Position numbers and translations under genes: made by a program. Below are positions 35,901-44,580 of a stretch of DNA of 64,000 nt, in pieces. Where the stretch lies: the NCBI GenBank assembly GCA_963662155.1, contig OY759271.1:16480584-16544583 (forward strand). Reading direction: 5' to 3'. Numbering within the stretch: position 1 is the first letter of the stretch; every line of letters begins with the position of its first letter. The notes under the pieces were generated by a model, which had not been told where the DNA came from, searched no databases, and worked only from the letters and a program-made list of their open reading frames with translations. The DNA comes from Lamellibrachia columna. Taxonomy: Eukaryota > Annelida > Polychaeta > Sabellida > Siboglinidae.

Positions 35901-37606
35901 GTACGTTTTCTAGTGTGTTTATGTATATTGCATAGTGTGGGTTCCAAATGGAGTCGGCATAGTCTAGAACTCTAGATTAGTAGATGTGGTCTCAGTAACA
36001 CTGTATAGAGTAACCTGCAGATGGTGCAGTGCATATGTTTAAAAGTATGTCTGATGAGGCCTATCATCTGATTTGTTTTCTTCACAACAGTGCCAATATG
36101 CTGGCGAAATTTAAATGAACCATCAACAGTTACTCCTAGGTCTTGTCTGTCTCTGGTGTGTTGTCAATGTCTGTCACTCGTCTGTCTGTGTTTGTCTCTG
36201 GTGTGTTGTCAATGTCTGTCACTCGTCTGTCTGTGTTTGTCTCTGGTGTGTTGTTAATGTCTGTCACTCGTCTGTCTGTGTTTGTCTCTGGTGTGTTGTC
36301 AATGTCTGTCACTCGTCTGTCTGTGTTTGTCTCTGGTGTGTTGTCAATGTCTGTCACTGTTTGTCTCTGGTGTGTTGTCAATGTCTGTCACTCGTCTGTC
36401 TGTGTTTGTCTCTCGTGTGTTGTCAATGTCTGTCACTCGTCTGTCTGTGTTTGTCAATGTCTGTCACTCGTCTGTCTGTGTTTGTCTCTCGTGTGTTGTC
36501 AATGTCTGTCACTCGTCTGTCTGTGTTTGTCTCTGGTGTGTTGTCAATGTCTATCACTCGTCTGTCTGTGTTTGTCTCTGGTGTGTTGTCAATGTCTGTC
36601 TGTGTTTGTCAATGTCTGTCACTCGTCTGTCTGTGTTTGTCTCTGGTGTGTTGTCAATGTCTGTCACTCGTCTGTCTGTGTTTGTCTCTGGTGTGTTGTC
36701 AATGTCTGTCACTCGTCTGTCTGTGTTTGTCTCTGGTGTGTTGTCAATGTCTGTCACTCGTCTGTCTGTGTTTGTCTCTGGTGTGTTGTCAATGTCTGTC
36801 ACTCGTCTGTCTGTGTTTGTCATGGTGCACATCGAGTTGTATTTTGGCTTGTCATATATCAAATGTTTACATTTTGTGGGGGTTGAAGTGTAGCTGTTAT
36901 TTCTCGGACCATAGTGTTAGTTTGTTGATGTCTTTTTGTAAAATATGTTCATTCATATCATATCTCACATCTCTGTAAACTTTTGTGTCATCAGCAAAGA
37001 TCTTAAGTTCACTGTCAATTCCATCTGGCGGGTCGTTTATGAAGAGTATGAAGATAATGCGGCCAAGGATGCTTCCCTGGGGGATTTTTCTTGATCAATG
37101 TTTGCAGTTGAGCCATCATCTAAATCAAGTTCGCTCATGGCAGATCTAACCTTCCTTCCATCTTGGACATAGCGCCAGTAGACTAGGGTCTTTGTTGACT
37201 TCAGTTACTAGGTTCTGTTCAGTCTTCTTGTCTTTCTTACTGCCCTTGTTGCGATGTTTCTCACCCAAAAGTGACCCATTAGTACTCAGCATAGTCTCTG
37301 TCCTTTTTGTCACAGTGTACCTTTTCCAACTGTTGTATTTCTTTTTCAATTTTTGTTTTAATATATACTTAGAATACTAAATCAGAGTTTCAGCATATCC
37401 ATTCACATTCCCACAAGATTGTGTGCCTTCATATAGGTCTGGCTTTGGAATGGCCAGTGATATAAGTTTGTTAAGACAGGTTTGAAATTTGTATGGAATC
37501 TGTGGAGGGATGTTGATAATACATGTGATGTCTTCTTTCTCCTTTGTTACAGAAAAATGCCACATGTCCCATCTGCAGAGTGGACATAGAAGTTGGCCAG
37601 AGCTGA
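20816..37606 (+). CDS. RING-H2 E3 ubiquitin ligase with SUMO-interaction-like motifs (nine coding exons)
   Basis: Proposed join: 20816-20967, 21661-22985, 23266-23354, 24080-24179, 24868-24938, 25511-25588, 33999-34088, 34665-34886, 37553-37606. All junctions are GT/AG and the phases agree, giving 2181 nt and 726 residues. Residues 677-717 form a complete C3H2C3 RING-H2 (C677, C680, C695, H697, H700, C703, C714, C717) ending CPICRVDIE. The ring resembles Arkadia/RNF111 and RNF165; the preceding YEFLLRLGEQIG block resembles the pre-RING segment of RNF38/RNF44/RNF165. SIM-like cores are LLVI (43), VLVL (236), LIDLT (446) and VYLTDD (469), with acidic or Ser neighbours. DEAMARRLQEEMDRDFALAL (514-533) resembles ubiquitin-binding MIU/UIM helices. 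Inferred role: nuclear ubiquitin ligase acting on SUMO-marked proteins. Exon 6 is the least certain part. Confidence 0.85.
21661..22985 (+). CDS. RING ligase coding exon 2 (large, disordered region with SIM-like motifs)
   Basis: Acceptor CATTTTCAG at 21660 and donor TCGAG/GTAAGG at 22985. About 441 codons rich in Ser, Thr, Asp and Lys, as in the unstructured N-terminal half of RNF111-type ligases. It holds a NGRKRKVKLSGK basic patch right after the junction, SIM-like VLVLSS, LIDLT and VYLTDD cores, and a His-rich HRKHRHMKPHHRKHK segment. The open frame extends back to 21449, but that part is intron: the phase from exon 1 fits only the 21661 boundary. Confidence 0.88.
23266..23354 (+). CDS. 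RING ligase coding exon 3
   Basis: Acceptor TTTGGTAG at 23265, donor CTACAA/GTAGGT at 23354; 89 nt, completing the split Glu codon and ending in phase 0. Encodes EKRSSHGSDVN, then the first half of the DEAMARRLQ ubiquitin-binding-like helix, which continues without a break into exon 4. Confidence 0.82.
23886..23969 (+). repeat. 42-bp tandem duplication in intron 3
   Basis: CAGATGCAACCTGATTCACA, TGCCAAGGCCCCAACACTAA and AG occur twice in a row without change. Likely a recent duplication in intron 3 of the RING ligase gene. Confidence 0.85.
24080..24179 (+). CDS. RING ligase coding exon 4
   Basis: Acceptor CTGTTACAG at 24079, donor CTCG/GTAGGC at 24179; 100 nt. Encodes EEMDRDFALALVESENRI, the second half of the MIU/UIM-like helix, then a Ser/Thr-rich stretch. 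Ends with one base of the next codon. Confidence 0.82.
24389..24644. mobile_element. Small hAT-like MITE in intron 4
   Basis: The 256-bp segment is flanked by GTTGATAATA on both sides (24379-24388 and 24645-24654). Inside, ATTTAAATC motifs occur at both ends in opposite orientation, and the right end is CAAACAACCCTG. The left end lacks the matching CAGGGTTG, so it is probably truncated. Confidence 0.55.
24868..24938 (+). CDS. RING ligase coding exon 5 (probable)
   Basis: Acceptor GTGTTTTAG at 24867 and donor GTACAG/GTGCGA at 24938; 71 nt, exactly the length needed to restore phase 0. Encodes AGLEQVIGDITMSSSSVSDC then CPVQ. Support is splice signals and phase only. Confidence 0.65.
25511..25588 (+). 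CDS. RING ligase coding exon 6 (tentative)
   Basis: Acceptor TTAATTTCAG at 25510, donor ACACG/GTATGT at 25588; 78 nt, phase neutral, so it can be included or skipped without breaking the frame. Encodes a hydrophobic start, then MDSGSVVSVTIAGNT, which has a weak SIM-like VVSVTI core. A second possible acceptor at 25541 would change phase and is disfavoured. Confidence 0.5.
25906..27440 (+). mobile_element. tRNA-derived SINE split by a hAT-type element
   Basis: The head (25906-25975) has GTGGTTAGAACATTGGACTT, ATCGAGAGGACCAG, a perfect B box GGGTTCGAATCC and GCCGTTTCGAA, matching the family of the SINE at 7560. Its body reaches CAGCTGTATAAATGA at 26027, is interrupted, and resumes at 27405 with ATAAATGAGTACCTGGCTAT. 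Confidence 0.7.
26028..27404. mobile_element. Non-autonomous hAT-type DNA transposon, 1377 bp
   Basis: The ends are TAGGGGTG and CACCCCTA in inverted orientation, and both are flanked by ATAAATGA (26020-26027 and 27405-27412), a perfect 8-bp target duplication as made by hAT transposases. Subterminal AACTATCG(C/A)TAGT palindromes are present near both ends. No transposase-like frame was found inside, so it would depend on a source element elsewhere. Confidence 0.8.
28245..28641. repeat. Left subterminal 16-bp motif cluster of the 4.8-kb transposon
   Basis: The motif TGTGACAGATGC(G/A)ACA occurs at 28245-28260 (inverted, one change), 28605-28620 and 28626-28641 (direct). Likely recognition sites for the element's own transposase; this role is inferred from position. 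Confidence 0.7.
28790..29935 (-). pseudogene. Decayed transposon protein (KRK-rich, C-x-C-x2-H-x-N motif), possible transposase
   Basis: Reading the minus strand from 29935 gives MDHPDPAEVKRLKARER, then after a frameshift RKRREKLKENSQK. Another frame gives KDATQHRKNRDAKWLTLTES then AKRKHRRAERLRQQ. Next come ALQSIILSATPTSRKAYKKR, RVSPLWMNQIQDFFFREDII and RVVPGKTVSAAFKEHKAQYL. In a further frame FKKFRPPNMRIPRSSDCIQC then TCHKHTNVEKKIAALNAI closes it. From memory, this order (basic Lys/Arg-rich start, FxREDxxRxxPGK block, LRPxN then CxCxxHxN) matches a widespread uncharacterised invertebrate protein family. At least three frameshifts break it, and the C-terminal part beyond the CxCxxH motif is missing. 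Its place inside the inverted repeats suggests transposase. I cannot name the superfamily. Confidence 0.6.
30385..31730. repeat. 673-bp tandem duplication inside the transposon
   Basis: 30385-31057 and 31058-31730 look identical by eye over 673 bp. Each copy carries the 120-bp dispersed repeat also found at 19139-19260. The identity implies a very recent duplication or an assembly artefact. Confidence 0.9.
32088..32283. repeat. Right subterminal 16-bp motif cluster of the 4.8-kb transposon
   Basis: The motif is inverted at 32088-32103, direct at 32105-32120 and direct at 32266-32281. The first two make a 33-bp near-perfect palindrome. The order inverted, direct, direct equals that at the left end. 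Confidence 0.75.
32864..32945. repeat. (TA)n(TG)n simple repeat beside the transposon end
   Basis: About 45 bp of TA, then short TG-interrupted TA, then (TG)8. It begins at the last bases of the right inverted repeat. Confidence 0.9.
33237..33400 (+). repeat. Dispersed SINE-like repeat, copy A (intron 6)
   Basis: GAATGAACAGGTCTGCCAGG, GGTGAAGTGTAAGGTGCTTT and GAGTGGTCCCAAGGACTGGA are shared with 34945-35090. The GTGAAGTG...CTTTGAG...GGATAC order with a final TATAAGAAC-type end resembles SINE or LINE 3' tails. Confidence 0.6.
33999..34088 (+). CDS. RING ligase coding exon 7
   Basis: Acceptor CTTGTTGCAG at 33998, donor TACGAG/GTACGT at 34088; 90 nt, phase 0 at both ends. Encodes an Arg/Gly-rich RQARSGRRRGGRRH patch and ends DGNDYE, whose final YE joins FLLRLGEQIG of exon 8 to make the YExLLxL pre-RING block. 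Confidence 0.82.
34502..34577 (+). repeat. 17-bp tandem repeat (TGTAAATGTCATTACAC), about 4 units
   Basis: Four near-perfect copies in intron 7, 90 bp before exon 8. Confidence 0.85.
34665..34886 (+). CDS. RING ligase coding exon 8 (pre-RING helix and most of the RING-H2)
   Basis: Acceptor TTCCCGTACAG at 34664, donor ATACAG/GTAGGT at 34886; 74 codons in phase 0. Encodes the conserved pre-RING helix and IDLLP element, then CNIC, the DYETGDNLRMLPC loop, HEFH and C, ending at DQWIQ. Six of the eight zinc ligands lie here. Confidence 0.92.
34945..35090 (+). repeat. Dispersed SINE-like repeat, copy B (intron 8)
   Basis: Second copy of the repeat at 33237-33400, starting CAGCATGGTATGTACACCAG and ending CTGTATAAGAACGTAC. 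Confidence 0.6.
35560..37150 (-). mobile_element. CR1-type LINE reverse transcriptase, minus strand, split by a 45-bp array
   Basis: On the minus strand from about 37090: SLLLFINDLPDGI-type text, ELKIFADDTKVYRDV (RT motif C, FADD) and KCKHL. The 45-bp array (36140-36825) intervenes. Then DLGVTVDGSFKFRQHIGTVV, QMIGLIRHTFKHMHCTICRL, ATKLVPELRN, YRRGDMIQTYKILQGI and DINKDDFFT follow. These are collinear CR1 ORF2 blocks in intron 8 of the RING ligase. Stops and frameshifts are present. Confidence 0.85.
36140..36825. repeat. 45-bp minisatellite grown inside the CR1 RT gene
   Basis: Unit TCTGTCTGTGTTTGTCTCTG, GTGTGTTGTCAATGTCTGTC, ACTCG; about 15 full or partial copies, some shortened. On the minus strand it reads TNTDRRVTDIDNTPE repeatedly and joins in frame to RQDLGVTVD of the CR1 protein, so the array seems to have expanded from LINE coding DNA. 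Confidence 0.88.
37553..37606 (+). CDS. RING ligase coding exon 9 (end of the RING and stop)
   Basis: Acceptor CCTTTGTTACAG at 37552. Encodes KNATCPICRVDIEVGQS and TGA at 37604-37606, supplying the last two zinc-binding Cys. The frame and spacing (C-x10-C from exon 8) complete the RING exactly. Confidence 0.92.
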   Translation, partial: KNATCPICRVDIEVGQS

Positions 37607-38600
37607 GGACCACCACTGTCGTGGTATCGTGACGTGCTGTCTTCCTTTGGAATACAGTCCCAGAGTGATAGATTGGCATGGTGATTGTGATATTAATGTT
37701 GTGTCAATTGTCTTTGTGCATCCCTCTGGGCTTTTGTTAAACTTATTTAGTTCTCAGGGGTTTGTCAGAGTTTTAGCAGCTGGGTGATGTGGGCTGCACG
37801 AAGTTGTCTATCCCTGTGTCTCCCATCGCTGTCTGATATTAATGATGAAGACCAAGGTCTATGTTTGGCCAACAAAAAGTCACTTGAAAAAATCATAATT
37901 GTAATTAATTAGTTTGTAATAATTTCAGTATAATTATAGTAGGTTTTGTTCAGTCATTTTACAATGTTCCTGCACCACGAGTTAAGAATTTGTTACTGAT
38001 TGTAGTTGGGTATTACCGTTGGAAAGCCTGTTAGATGGTTATAAATTTTGTGTAAAGTTACATACATCTATCATGTTACAAAATATTCAAATTATAATAT
38101 GTTGGTCTCCTAGAATATCTATGATTGCGTTTTTAGACATACGATGTCAGAATAAAGCTGCACGTGGCTCGCCTATGCATTCTTCTATTTTAATGTTGGA
38201 CACCAGGTTGAACAAGATTCGATTGTGTGAATATATGTTTGAATCGGAGATACAAAGTAACAATCAGTTGTGTGTAGTTCATACGATGGATACATTGTAA
38301 TAGTCTGAACATCTGTCTCCATGCTCAGGTGGTCATCTGTATTTCGTCACCTCAGCTTTTATAATCCATAAAGTTTCTTTAGAAATGAATCCTGACATGT
38401 ATGTGTTCATCTTTCGGCAGGGCTGTATATCGTCAAAATGTCCAGAAAAAGAAGTAAATAAATATAGAGCAACACAGCTTAGAATAATGGTGTGTTTAAA
38501 TGATGTTGGCAACACCCAACTGCACGCCAAGTTTAGCCCACCAATGCATGCAACGTATGGACAACGTCGCAGTGTTCTGATAATATAGTGTTAATAAATA
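37607..38600 (+). other. 3' UTR of the RING ligase gene
   Basis: No further exon. AATAAA signals at 38151-38156, 38457-38462 and 38593-38598 are candidate polyadenylation signals. The end point is not determinable here. Confidence 0.5.
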
Positions 38601-38741
38601 TGAGTGAGTAGTGGCTGGTCTGTGCATCTTTCTTGGTTAGGCTCTTGCATTTGACTGCACTAGACATCACATTCCAATTATCTGCCCATATTTGAATCTG
38701 AGGCAGAGCATGCAATAGTTGCCCGAAGTTGTCTATCCTTG

Positions 38742-39218
38742 CTAAAGACTTCCATCAAGTGATATAATATATGGTAGTTTCTGCAAATGTTTCACATCAC
38801 AGATATTTTGGACAGCTTGTGATGTCTGTGTGAATCCATACGCTGTAGCGAAAGCACAGAATGTTTCTGGCGAGTACTGTGGCCCGTTGTTGGTGACGAC
38901 CTGTTCTGGTATACCATGTCTTGCAAACATGGATTTCATGTGGTTCACAATCAAAGGTGAGGTAGTGCTGCTCAATTTGGCGATCTCCACAAATGCTGGT
39001 AGGTAGTCTACCACAATGAGATAGTTAAACCCGTTTAGCTCAAATAGGTCTGAGCCTACCTTTTTCCAGTAGTAATACCTGCTGGATAGTGAGGTCTGTG
39101 CTGACCTGCAGGTAGACTTTCTCATCTGATTCCAACGTTGCTCTGCCTGGCCACCCACGCATGCAGTAGTGCTGAATCCTTCGACATGTTGCGTTGTTGC
39201 TGTTGTTGTTTCTTTCAC
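38742..39218 (-). pseudogene. Ty3/Gypsy integrase fragment (minus strand)
   Basis: Minus strand: KVGSDLFELNGFNYLIVVDY (first catalytic Asp), FVEIAKLSSTTSPLIVNHMK, ARHGIPEQVVTNNGPQYSPE (second Asp changed to Asn in TNNG, normally TDNG), then YGFTQTSQ. It stops before the ANGxxE block. The lost Asp and truncation show it is dead. It is the downstream part of the Gypsy element at 41677-43300, separated by a LINE. Confidence 0.85.
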
Positions 39219-39429
39219 TGAGCATACAATATGTATTTTCTCTTTGTGCTGGTCATTTGTTTATTATTTTTGTCTACATTATTTAAGGAAAAATGCTATT
39301 CTCTTCAGGAAGATATCTATAATACATATAGACACTCTGAAATATTCATCAACAATATATGAATTAGCTTTTAAAAAACGCCACCTTTACATCTTTCTTG
39401 TCTTGGTCTATGTACACACAGAAAATTGT

Positions 39430-41670
39430 ATGCAATTCTGGTTGTAACCCATCATTTAGACTCTTATCATCCTCATACACCTCAATACCAAAGCTTTGAG
39501 GTAATATGTATTGTTATAAAACATTCATGCTTATCTGCTAATTTTATATGCATCTACCGTCCTCCTGGTCAAGGCGATATTTCCTACTGATGGTTTATTA
39601 TTGTGTCATTATTGATTTGTGGTCGCAATTTGGGATCAAGATCTGGAAAAAAATTATCACATTTCGACCAATAAATAAAATTAACAAAAATACCCTTCAT
39701 GACGATCTAGCAAATTCTGATCTTTTGATCAAACCTAAATCTACATTATGCGAGTTTGTTAATCAGTACAATGAAACATTAAGTAAACTCCTGGATAAAC
39801 ATGTCCCTAAACAAACTAAAAGTGTACAAGTTCGCCCTCCATCACCATGGATGTCTCATGAAATAATTGTAGCAAAACGTTGTCGTCGATATCTTGAAAG
39901 AATTTGGCGAAGAACTCGTTCTCCAATTGATCTATCCCGTTATACTAAACAGCTATATATATGCAATCACATGATGTCAAAAGCAAAGTCTGATTACTAT
40001 ACACATTTTATCTCAATAAATTCTGAAAACCCTCGCCAGATGTGGAAATCTGTAAACACAATTCTATATCGGCAGAAATGAAAAGCACTGCCTGAACATT
40101 CTTCATTGGATACATTGTGTAGTTCTTTTTCAAAATACTTCAAAGATAAGATTGTTCGTATTTGATAAAAAAAATTCATTAATGATAATGACTATGATTT
40201 CCCTGAACCACCACTTTCTGAAAAAAACACTACAGAGTTTCACACCTGCAACTACTAATGAAGTTTTCAATATTATAAAAAATCGTGTGATCTTGACCCA
40301 TTTACAACGATCACTTATCAAATGATCTACAGTCTGCATATAAACGATTCCACTCTACCGAAACAGCTCTTCTCAAGATACACAATGATATAGTTGATAA
40401 CATGGACAATGGCAAAGTCACAGCAGTCACTTTACTTGATCTCTCAGCTGCTTTCGATACAATTGATCATTTAATCCTTTTACAACGCCTTCATAGATAT
40501 TTTGGCATTTCTGGCCCAGCTCTTTGGTGGTTCAAATCATATTTTTCAGACAGATATCAAAGTATTAAGATATCTGGCACATTATCTTGCCCACCTTCCT
40601 TTTGGAGTGCCGCAAGGATCCGTCCTTGGCCCTGTTCTGTTCAGCTTATAAACTACATCGATCAGCCAAGTCATTACTAATCATAATCTCAGTCATCACC
40701 TTTATGCTGATGACACACAGGTTTACATATCACTTTCACAATCAAATGCACAAGAATCTGTTTTGACTTTAAGTGATTGTCTCACTGACATCTTGTTTTG
40801 GATGGAATCAAGTAAGCTAAAGCTTAATCCAGACAAAACATACCTTATTATTGGCAGTAAACAACAACGAAATAGAGTCATCAACCATTTTCCAGTTAAA
40901 CTGCTTGGCAGTGATACATTCCCATCAGATACTGTTCGCAATCTTGGTGTGGTCTTTGATAGTGACTACAACTTTTGCCAGCATATTTCTCAAGTATGTA
41001 AATCCTGTTTCTATCATATTCGTGATCTCCGTCGAATTCGGCGTCACATATCTATATCTACTGCTAAAACAATATCAGTAGCATTAATTAGTAGCCGCCT
41101 TGACTATTGTAATTCACTACTAAATAGCATTGCTAAAAGAAACTTGGCTAAACTCCAACGAGTACAACATTGTCTGGCACGTGTGGTTCTCAGGGCACCT
41201 CGGTTTTCACCGTCACTACCACTACTTAAGCAGTTGCACTGGCTTCCAGTTTCTTATCGAATTAATTTTAAGCTGTCCACTCTTACATGTCGTGCTCTAT
41301 CTACACAACAACCACCCTACTTGGCTAGTCTCCTGCATCTTTCAAATATCTCTAGGCAGCTAAGATCATCAATTTCACAACAACTTATTGTACCTAAAAC
41401 AAAACTTAACTTGGGTAAACGTGCTTTCTCTGTCGCTGCGACTATGGTCTGGAGTGAACTCCCTATCAGTTTGAAAACATCTGAAACTATTGCTATTTTC
41501 CGAAAAAAAACTCAAGACATCTGGTCTACATTGCATTTCCACCATAAATGTTCGGTTGTCCCTCGTTCTGATACTGACTTTTGCGCGTCCCTGTTCACGA
41601 TTATGCTTACTGTTTCTGTTTTGTTGCGCCTCTGAGCTAAGGTTCCTGAGGATATATGCGCCATACAAGT
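39430..41670 (+). mobile_element. L2/CR1-superfamily LINE, endonuclease end plus reverse transcriptase
   Basis: Starts with a scrap of the endonuclease domain (SFEVICIVIKHSC then FICIYRPPG), then an ORF2 linker (39548-40081: TLCEFVNQYNETLSKLLDKH, VRPPSPWMSHEI, KAKSDYYTHFI). RT follows at 40402: VTLLDLSAAFDTIDH (motif A). A frameshift near 40590 leads to GVPQGSVLGPVLFSL, then HHLYADDTQVYISL (motif C YADD intact at about 40703). 40763-41635 runs uninterrupted through LKLNPDKTYLIIGS, FPSDTVRNLGVVFDSDYNF, ISVALISSRLDYCNSLL, LKQLHWLPVSYRINFK and GKRAFSVAATMVWSELP. The tail ends GCGCCATACAAGTTAATTATTA at about 41670. It is inserted antisense in a Gypsy element. Two or more frameshifts make it inactive, but decay is light. 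Confidence 0.9.
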
Positions 41671-41676
41671 TAATTA

Positions 41677-43300
41677 TTATCTGATTGTATGCTTTCCGTA
41701 ACAGGCGCCCGCGACAACGTGGCTGCTGTGACCAAGTCCTTTCCAGATGCTGTAGCTGAAGCGCATCAGCCTCACCCGATATCGCCGTGTTCTTGGTTGA
41801 AGTTCATCAAGTGTCTTCTTTCTAAATGATACGAGAGGCTTGTGGTCCGTCTGTATGTGGAATGACTTACTGACAAGAAAGTCACTGTACCTCTCGCAAG
41901 CCCATGTTGTTGCTAACACCTCTCTCAAGTTGGGCATATCATTGTTCGTGCCGATATTGTTCTTGAAGCACACACGATTGGTTGTATTGCGCCATCTGGT
42001 GGCTTCTGCAGCAGCACTGCTCATAAGTCATACGAGGATGAATCTGCTGAGACAATTGTTTCTCTGTACCTCGTACAGTGTCAGCGCTGGAGCTGAAGTC
42101 AGATTGTCTTTTATCTGAGTCAAGGTTTTCTGTTGTTCACGGCCCATATCCAGTCGTTCTTCTTGCTCAGAAGAGCTCATGGGTTTCGTGGTCTCCGCTA
42201 GGTTTGCTGTCAACCCATTTGAGAAATGACCATTCTGAGAAATGGTCGCACCCCGCTGACGTCTGTTGGTTCTGGCATGTATTGCCTTGACCTTCTCGGG
42301 ATCTGGGCTTACTCCAGATTTATTTATGATCTGGCCCAAGAACTTCACTTCTGGAAGAGAGAGCTTGCACTTCTTCTCGTTCAACGTGACTTGCACTAAG
42401 AAGTCTTCTGAGAATGGCCCGGATGCGCTTACTTGTACAATTTGACTTTGTGTCTCGCCAAAGACTAGTATGTCATCCATATGATATAGTACTCGCCAAA
42501 GACTAGTATGTCGTCCATATGATATAGTACTCGCCAAAGACTAGTATGTCGTCCATATGATATAGTACTCGCCAAAGACTAGTATGTCGTCCATATGATA
42601 TAGTACTCGCCAAAGACTAGTATGTCGTCCATATGATAAAGTACTCGCCAAAGACTAGTATGTCATCCATATGATATAGTACTCGCCAAAAACTAGTATG
42701 TCGTCCATATGATAAAGTACTCCGTCTATGCCTTCCAGGATTGTTGACACCAGTCGCTGGAATGCTGGATGAGATTCCAAAAAGTAACCGGTTGAAGCAA
42801 AATCTGCCGAACGGGGTTATGAATGTTGTGAATGGTAAGGCAGACTACTGACAGAGGAACTTGCCAAAATCCAGAGTTTGCGTCCAGTTTGGTGAAGATT
42901 TTCGTTCCTGCCAACTGTCCTAGTGTATATTCAAACGACGGAATTTCGTGCCGTTCGCGAAATACGCTTTCGTTGAGCTTCGTCAGGTCAACGCAGCTCC
43001 CGACATCGTCTTTCTTCGGGACTACGACCACAGGCGGACACCAGTCAGTAGGTTGTTCGATTCTCGTTATCACTCCCATTTCTTCCATCTTTATCAGCTC
43101 TTTCTTTGTTTTGGCCATCAGTGGTAGAGGTAGTCTTCTTGGCACGGTGATGGTGACAGACTGGGCATCTTCCTTCGTAGTGATTGTGTAAGAACCTTCC
43201 ATCTTGCCGAGTCCTTCAAAGAGATCTGAGAACTCGTTCTGATAATCAACCGTGCCTTTGACAGACTCAACTCTTCTGATCCGCTGCAGTGCCTGTAGTG
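41677..43300 (-). pseudogene. Ty3/Gypsy reverse transcriptase and RNase H (minus strand, decayed)
   Basis: From 43300 on the minus strand: VDYQNEFSDLFEGLGKMEGS, TVPRRLPLPLMAKTKKELIK, MGVITRIEQPTDWCPPVVVV, EIPSFEYTLGQLAGTKIFTK and LDANSGFWQVPLS. The frame then breaks. The VLYHMDDILVFGE active-site segment is expanded into a 38-bp array (42457-42722). After it come VTLNEKKCKLSLPEVKFLGQ and GVSPDPEKVKAI (RT thumb). RNase H text follows: LREVLATTWACERYSDFLVS, FHIQTDHKPLV and RRYRVRLMRFSYSI. Order and strand agree with the integrase at 38742-39218, so one element was split by the LINE. Confidence 0.9.
42457..42722 (-). repeat. 38-bp array, exactly 7 copies, derived from the Gypsy RT active site
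   Basis: Unit (plus strand) GCCAAAGACTAGTATGTCGT, CCATATGATATAGTACTC. On the minus strand each unit contains the YHMDDILVFGE sequence around the RT catalytic Asp pair. As 38 is not a multiple of 3, successive units change frame and the array disrupts the protein. Confidence 0.92.
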
Positions 43301-44394
43301 CAAATTAATTATACTATGGGCCAGAACATCACTTTTAGCAAGTAGTGTGATGATTTGAGCCAGTGACTTCACTCAAATTATTATCTTATGGTGTCTCAAA
43401 TTGTATCCATCTCTAAAGGACTTTTGATGGAAGACTATTTCAAAACATCATTATATTTTTGTAGTCACGTTTCCACCTTTAAAACTTGACCCGGGCCTAT
43501 AGCTGCAATGATCTGACTCTGTCAACGCCACCCTACCTATGAGATGTGATTTCTGCTAGCTGACATGCTGCCAAAATTTACAAGCGAAGTTATCAATATT
43601 TTCAAAATGACATGAATTGAAGCAAGCCATCATAAGCAATGACGACTCAACTAGATTAGCATTATATGCCTGACATGATAAAACTCTGAACACTATTTAC
43701 AGTTGATGGTTCTACAACACAAACTAAAATAAAAAACAATCGGTACAGTTGTCATTGCGTTTGAACTAATATTATCTTCTTGGTCAGGGATATTGTAGTA
43801 ATATTACTCAAAATTGGAAGTGTCGCCACGACCACGTCATACGCCTGCCACATAAAAAACATCGAAACTATATTTGCTCTGGCAGCCACCGAAGGGGTTC
43901 AGGGCAATATTAAAAACTATTAGGAAAATGCTACAAATTCAAGTATACGGTGGAGTAGTTTGGAGTTCCTTACTAAAGCGTAGATACTACTGTTCATAAA
44001 TAAGATATTGGCACTTGAATTGTGGTTAGATATCTCATAATTTGTAAGTATTTGCCTACGAAAAACGACTTGTCTTTTACGACAAGTTCAATTTATGAAA
44101 ACTAATAATAAATATCTTGAAAATTATAACGATTACAACAGTTTGGTTCCTGTGTGATTAATTAATCACTACATCGCCGCGTACAGATTAGAAATTGTAC
44201 AAATAGCTGTTATGTAGCACTTAAACTACAGTAGTGCGTGTAAAACCTACCGAGAGGGCGTAGCGTAACACACTGTAAACATCCAGTGCACATTAAATCT
44301 GTACAATTACCTATGAAGCACTTTCATCCAATCAACCAGCATATCTACATTCACTGCTCACTGATCACCTGCCAGACAGCGTCGGTCATATAAT
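43301..44394. other. Unassigned AT-rich stretch
   Basis: No gene, repeat family or LTR was recognised. It may hold upstream decayed parts of the minus-strand Gypsy element (protease, gag), but no matching text was found. Confidence 0.3.
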
Positions 44395-44580
44395 TCTAAT
44401 CAACTTTTTGTTCCCAGTGTTAAGACAAATGTATGTACTAATGTTAGCGCTTTATCAGTTGCTGCACCGACTCTGTGGAACTCACTCCTTGTTTGTTTTA
44501 AGTATGTAAGAAATATAACAACATTTTGCCGTAAACTAAAAACCCACCTGTTTAAACTTGCTTATCCTCTATAGCTCCCT
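44395..44580 (+). mobile_element. LINE ORF2 C-terminal fragment
   Basis: Plus strand: VSALSVAAPTLWNSLLVCFK, ITTFCRKLKTHLFKLAYPL then stop. This is the AFSVAAPxLWNSLP and FKxxLKTHLF end block of L2/CR1-like proteins. A similar block is at 63230. Confidence 0.8.

Noticed and set aside
36115..36978. Cys/Leu/Val-rich plus-strand readings of 200-287 residues
   Set aside because: They translate the 45-bp array antisense to a CR1 element; no independent gene.
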